This document shows positions 61,265-64,000 of a stretch of DNA of 64,000 nt, in pieces (the first letter of the stretch is position 1; each line of letters starts with the position of its first letter). Made by a program: the position numbers and the translations under genes. The DNA is taken from assembly GCF_900106795.1 (NCBI RefSeq), contig NZ_FNNS01000015.1, positions 17,445 through 81,444 of the forward strand, read 5' to 3'. A model generated the notes under the pieces. The model worked only from the letters and a program-made list of their open reading frames with translations. It had not been told where the DNA came from and searched no databases. This DNA comes from Aequorivita viscosa. GTDB taxonomy: Bacteria > Bacteroidota > Bacteroidia > Flavobacteriales > Flavobacteriaceae.

Positions 61265-62038
61265 ATGAAAAAAATACTTCCAATATTCTTACTCCTTTTT
61301 ATAACCGCAATATCCTTTGGGCAAAAAGAGGCCTATGGCGATGGAGAATGGTTTAAATTTAGAGTCCATTATGGTTTCGTAACCGCTGGTTATGCAACCC
61401 TTGGAGTTGAAAGTAAAACCCTAAAAGGGAAAGAAGTGTATCACGTACGCGGATTTGGAGAAACAGTGGGGGTTTCAAGATGGTTTTTTAAAGTAGAAGA
61501 CGATTACCAATCTTACATCGATAGCGAAAAAAATATCCCTTATAAATTTATACGAAAAATAGACGAAGGTGGATATACTAAAGATATTGAAGTAGATTTT
61601 GACCATAACCTAAAAAAGGCGACAGTAAAAGATAAAAAACACAATGAAACTTCAGTTTTCTCGTTCCCTGAGGAAACGCAGGACATGATTTCTGCTTTCT
61701 ACTACCTTCGAAATAATTTAGACACAAAAACAATAAAAGAAGGTGATGTTATTGAAATGAATATGTTTTTTGATAAAGAAAACTTCAAATTCCAGTTAAA
61801 GTTTATTGGTCGAGAAGTTTTAAGCACTAATTTTGGCCGGGTTAATACGCTTATCTTTCGACCGTATGTGCAATCTGGTCGTGTTTTTAAAGAAAAAGAG
61901 AGTCTAACTGTGTGGGTAAGTGACGACGATAATAAAATCCCCTTACTTATTAAAGCTAATTTGGCCGTGGGATCGCTTAAAGCAACCTTGTCGGAATTTA
62001 AAGGGTTAAAACACTCATTTAAAATAATAGCAAAATAA
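61265..62038 (+). CDS. DUF3108 family periplasmic protein
   Basis: The 257-residue product has a signal peptide ('LLFITAISFGQ') and the DUF3108 pattern: 'GEWFKFRVHYGFVTAGYATLGVE' (given here in two parts as GEWFKFRVHYGF and VTAGYATLGVE), 'YHVRGFGETVG' and 'MNMFFDKENFKFQ'. It is a beta-rich envelope protein of unknown function. It lies 29 bases ahead of the M23 peptidase gene, suggesting a shared role at the cell envelope. Confidence 0.85.
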   Translation: MKKILPIFLLLFITAISFGQKEAYGDGEWFKFRVHYGFVTAGYATLGVESKTLKGKEVYHVRGFGETVGVSRWFFKVEDDYQSYIDSEKNIPYKFIRKIDEGGYTKDIEVDFDHNLKKATVKDKKHNETSVFSFPEETQDMISAFYYLRNNLDTKTIKEGDVIEMNMFFDKENFKFQLKFIGREVLSTNFGRVNTLIFRPYVQSGRVFKEKESLTVWVSDDDNKIPLLIKANLAVGSLKATLSEFKGLKHSFKIIAK

Positions 62039-62067
62039 TAATTTATAATACTGAAAATTCCCCTGCA

Positions 62068-63288
62068 TTGAAGAATTTATTTATAGCTGTACTGTTTATT
62101 TCACTTTTTACAGCTTGCGAAAATCATACTGATGAAATAGTCGAACCAACAGAAATTGAAACCGAAATTTTAATAGAGCAATACGGTTACTTACTTAACG
62201 ACTTTAATGTAGTTCGTGATACAATTAGACCGGGCGATACTTTTGGTGATATACTTTTTGCCAACGGAGTTTCTCACGATAAAATCATGGAAGTGGCAAC
62301 CAAGTTTAGAGATAGTTTCGACGTGCGCCGAATGGTTGTTGGCAAGCCTTATGTTTTACTTAATTCGAAAGATTCGCTCAATACCACGCAGGTTTTTATC
62401 TATGAATCTAACAAAATAGACTATGCAGCCGTTGATTTTCGCGATTCTATTTCTATAAATAATCGTCAAAAACCTGTTCGATATGAAGAACGTGAAGCTT
62501 CAGGGGTAATAAGCAGTTCGCTATCAGCTACAATGGAAGAGCAAAACCTAAGCCCTTACATGACCGATCAATTAGCAAACATTTATGCGTGGACTATTAA
62601 CTTTTTTAAACTTCAGCCTGGAGATCGGTTTAAGGTTATTTATACTGAAAAATTTATAGACGATACCATCCCTGCTGGTTTGAAAGAAATAAAAGCAGCA
62701 TACTTTGAACATCGTGGAAAACCGTTATATGCTTTTAAATTTGACATAGATTCTCCTGAAAAAATTTCTGGATATTATGATGAAGCAGCCAATAATTTGA
62801 AACGTGCATTTTTAAAAGCGCCAGTTAAATTTAGTAGAATATCTTCTCGATACAACCTTAACCGAAGAATTAAATATTATGGATACAAAGTACGTCCGCA
62901 TAGAGGTACTGACTTTGCTGCGCCTATTGGCACTCCTATTTTAGCGACGGCAGATGGGGTTGTTACTAAATCGGAATATAGAGGTGGTAATGGAAACTAT
63001 GTTAAAATCCGACATAACGGAACCTACGAAACGCAATACCTTCATATGAAAGCTAGAAATGTAAAAGTTGGCCAATATGTAAGTCAAGGGGATATTATTG
63101 GTTGGATTGGAATGACCGGAAATACAAGCGGTCCGCACGTTTGCTATCGTTTCTGGAAACACGGTAAAGAGGTAGATCCGTTTCAGGATGATACTCCATT
63201 TTCTAAACCACTTCCAAAAGAATTACACGATGCTTATTTTTCAATTCAAACACCGTTAAAAGAGAAGTTGGACTGTATTGTGTTCTAG
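62068..63288 (+). CDS. M23 family peptidoglycan peptidase, lipoprotein
   Basis: The 406-residue protein uses a TTG start. Its lipoprotein signal ends with lipobox 'FTAC' at residues 14-17. The N-terminal half is an OapA/LysM-like region ('DTFGDILFANGVSHDKIMEV'). The C-terminal M23 domain has 'HRGTDFAAPIGTPILATADG' (HxxxD) and 'GNGNYVKIRHNGTYETQYLHM', and ends 'GPHVCYRFW'. The usual H-x-H zinc motif reads H-V-C here, so one ligand is Cys, which may alter or abolish activity. In some Bacteroidota homologues this Cys appears to be common, in my recollection. Confidence 0.85.
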   Translation: MKNLFIAVLFISLFTACENHTDEIVEPTEIETEILIEQYGYLLNDFNVVRDTIRPGDTFGDILFANGVSHDKIMEVATKFRDSFDVRRMVVGKPYVLLNSKDSLNTTQVFIYESNKIDYAAVDFRDSISINNRQKPVRYEEREASGVISSSLSATMEEQNLSPYMTDQLANIYAWTINFFKLQPGDRFKVIYTEKFIDDTIPAGLKEIKAAYFEHRGKPLYAFKFDIDSPEKISGYYDEAANNLKRAFLKAPVKFSRISSRYNLNRRIKYYGYKVRPHRGTDFAAPIGTPILATADGVVTKSEYRGGNGNYVKIRHNGTYETQYLHMKARNVKVGQYVSQGDIIGWIGMTGNTSGPHVCYRFWKHGKEVDPFQDDTPFSKPLPKELHDAYFSIQTPLKEKLDCIVF

Positions 63289-63332
63289 AAATACATCTAA
63301 TCTTTCCTGACGTTTTTTTTGTTTATAAACGC

Positions 63333-63340
63333 TATCTTTG
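63333..63340 (+). promoter_or_regulatory. Candidate promoter of the small membrane protein
   Basis: TATCTTTG is a perfect -7 element 26 bases before the ATG at 63366. A TTTG at 63318-63321 is too close (11 bases) to be a good -33 partner. Confidence 0.45.
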
Positions 63341-63365
63341 AAAATCTAAAAAAATCAACGAAAAA

Positions 63366-63809
63366 ATGGACAGATCTATTCAAATTATCCACTCCTATTG
63401 GGCTTATCTAGTGTTGCTTGTTGTCGTACTTGCAACAATTAATGCGCTTGCCGCATTCTTTTCAAAAAGGGAATATGCGCCGAAAGACTTCAGAATTTCC
63501 CTTTTTGGACTTATTGTAACACATATTCAATTATTAATTGGATTGGTTTTGTATTTTACCTCACCAGTTTGGGGATTAAGCAGCATTACAAATATGGGAA
63601 TGGCTGCAGTTATGAAAGATTCTACCGCACGTCTTTTTGCGGTTGAACACCCTCTTATTATGATTTTAGCAGTCGTTTTTATAACAATTGGGTATTCAAA
63701 ACATAAAAAGAATTTGCTTTCGCATAAAAAATTTAAAACCCTATCTATTTTCTACAGTATCGCTTTAGTGTTAATGCTAAGTAGAATTCCTTGGAATCTT
63801 TGGTTTTAA
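63366..63809 (+). CDS. Small four-helix membrane protein (cytochrome b-like annotation)
   Basis: The 147-residue product has four hydrophobic segments, starting 'SIQIIHSYWAYLVLLVVVLATINALAAFF' (two parts), with conserved His in 'IIHSYW', 'VTHIQLLIG' and 'AVEHPLIMI'. The last could bind haem. Homologues in Flavobacteriia are annotated as hypothetical or cytochrome b-like. A terminator follows. Confidence 0.75.
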   Translation: MDRSIQIIHSYWAYLVLLVVVLATINALAAFFSKREYAPKDFRISLFGLIVTHIQLLIGLVLYFTSPVWGLSSITNMGMAAVMKDSTARLFAVEHPLIMILAVVFITIGYSKHKKNLLSHKKFKTLSIFYSIALVLMLSRIPWNLWF

Positions 63810-63865
63810 TAATTGATTGATGAAATAGCTGTGAACGTAATTTCACAGAGTTGTATTAATAAAAA

Positions 63866-63896
63866 TAGGCGTCCGTTAATTCGAACGCCTCTTTTT
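63866..63896 (+). terminator. Terminator hairpin
   Basis: AGGCGT (63867-63872) pairs with ACGCCT (63885-63890), with inner CGTT/AACG pairing, followed by CTTTTT. A second small hairpin CTGTGAA/TTCACAG lies at 63829-63848. Confidence 0.75.
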
Positions 63897-63905
63897 ATGG
63901 TATAA

Positions 63906-64000
63906 TGTCCCGTCCTGAAATAGCGATACACTAAAACCTTAGAGTAATGAAAACATCAGAAAACAGTGGGTATAGGAAACGTACCCAAAAAGACTACTCA
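63906..64000 (+). mobile_element. Left end of a probable IS3-type insertion sequence, cut by the window edge
   Basis: The block starting TGTCCCGTCCTGAAATAG at 63906 resembles a terminal inverted repeat and ends in ...CTAAAACC, followed by a start codon at 63947. The encoded N-terminus looks like that of a flavobacterial IS3-family OrfA. The right end is outside the window, so family and target duplication cannot be checked. Confidence 0.6.
63947..64000 (+). CDS. Transposase OrfA, 3'-truncated by window edge
   Basis: Eighteen codons are visible, 'MKTSENSGYRKRTQKDYS', running off the edge. The Lys/Arg-rich start followed by 'TQKDYS' resembles the N-terminus of the helix-turn-helix OrfA of flavobacterial IS3 elements, from memory. 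The identification is provisional. Confidence 0.55.
   Translation, partial: MKTSENSGYRKRTQKDYS

Overview
The window is from a low-GC member of the Bacteroidota, most likely a Flavobacteriaceae relative. The support is a type IX secretion sorting domain, promoters of the TAnnTTTG type, lipoprotein and DUF2723 families typical of the phylum, a tRNA without encoded CCA, and a flexirubin-type pigment cluster. No species can be named from the sequence alone. The centre of the window (about 10.6-43.9 kb) is a largely complete flexirubin (aryl polyene-dialkylresorcinol ester) gene cluster. A FAD-dependent halogenase-like gene is divergent from a tyrosine ammonia-lyase that makes the 4-coumarate starter. 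Then come a WG-repeat protein, ketoreductase, several ketosynthases and ketosynthase-like partners, two acyl carrier proteins and three hotdog dehydratases. The DarA/DarB pair makes the dialkylresorcinol half. The cluster also holds a lipid A-type acyltransferase, a BtrH-like putative acyl-ACP acyltransferase, an ABC-2 exporter, a thioesterase, an O-methyltransferase, a NodB deacetylase, LolA and a lipoprotein, a GT2-DUF2062 protein, an MMPL exporter fused to an acyltransferase, a CrtI-like oxidoreductase, a cupin-like protein, a C45 Ntn acyltransferase and an adenylate-forming ligase. Many genes overlap by 1-23 bases, so this is a tightly coupled, plus-strand supra-operon. It is punctuated by intergenic hairpins and by one likely internal promoter near 33.45 kb. 

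Left of the cluster (1-10.5 kb) are two tandem homologous secreted surface proteins (the first cut by the window edge), a polysaccharide deacetylase carrying an in-frame heptamer-repeat insert, a large DUF2723 membrane protein, tRNA-Gln with a textbook promoter and terminator, about 1.4 kb of gene-poor DNA with an 11-bp tandem repeat and a decayed membrane-protein fragment, and a 744-residue T9SS cargo protein. 

Right of the cluster (43.9-64 kb) is mostly ordinary genome: a serine hydrolase broken by an in-frame stop, lspA, small membrane proteins, 5-formyltetrahydrofolate cyclo-ligase, and a notable set of two RimK ATP-grasp ligases with a RimB-like protease and an M14 aspartoacylase-like enzyme. 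Next come a thioesterase, an HU-CCDC81/SPOR protein, dprA, uvrC, a patatin fused to an outer-membrane barrel, the tyrosine-degradation genes hmgA and hppD, a DUF3108 protein, an M23 peptidase lipoprotein and a small membrane protein. The right edge runs into the start of a probable IS3-type insertion sequence. 

The genes combine into one main story: tyrosine is deaminated to coumarate, activated on an ACP, extended to an aryl polyene, and esterified to a separately built dialkylresorcinol, with dedicated acyl-transfer and export functions placing the pigment in the outer membrane. Downstream hppD and hmgA represent the competing catabolic fate of tyrosine. Least-understood points are the ester-forming enzyme, the catalytically dead ketosynthase-like subunits, the exporter-acyltransferase-degenerate methyltransferase fusion, and the double RimK locus.
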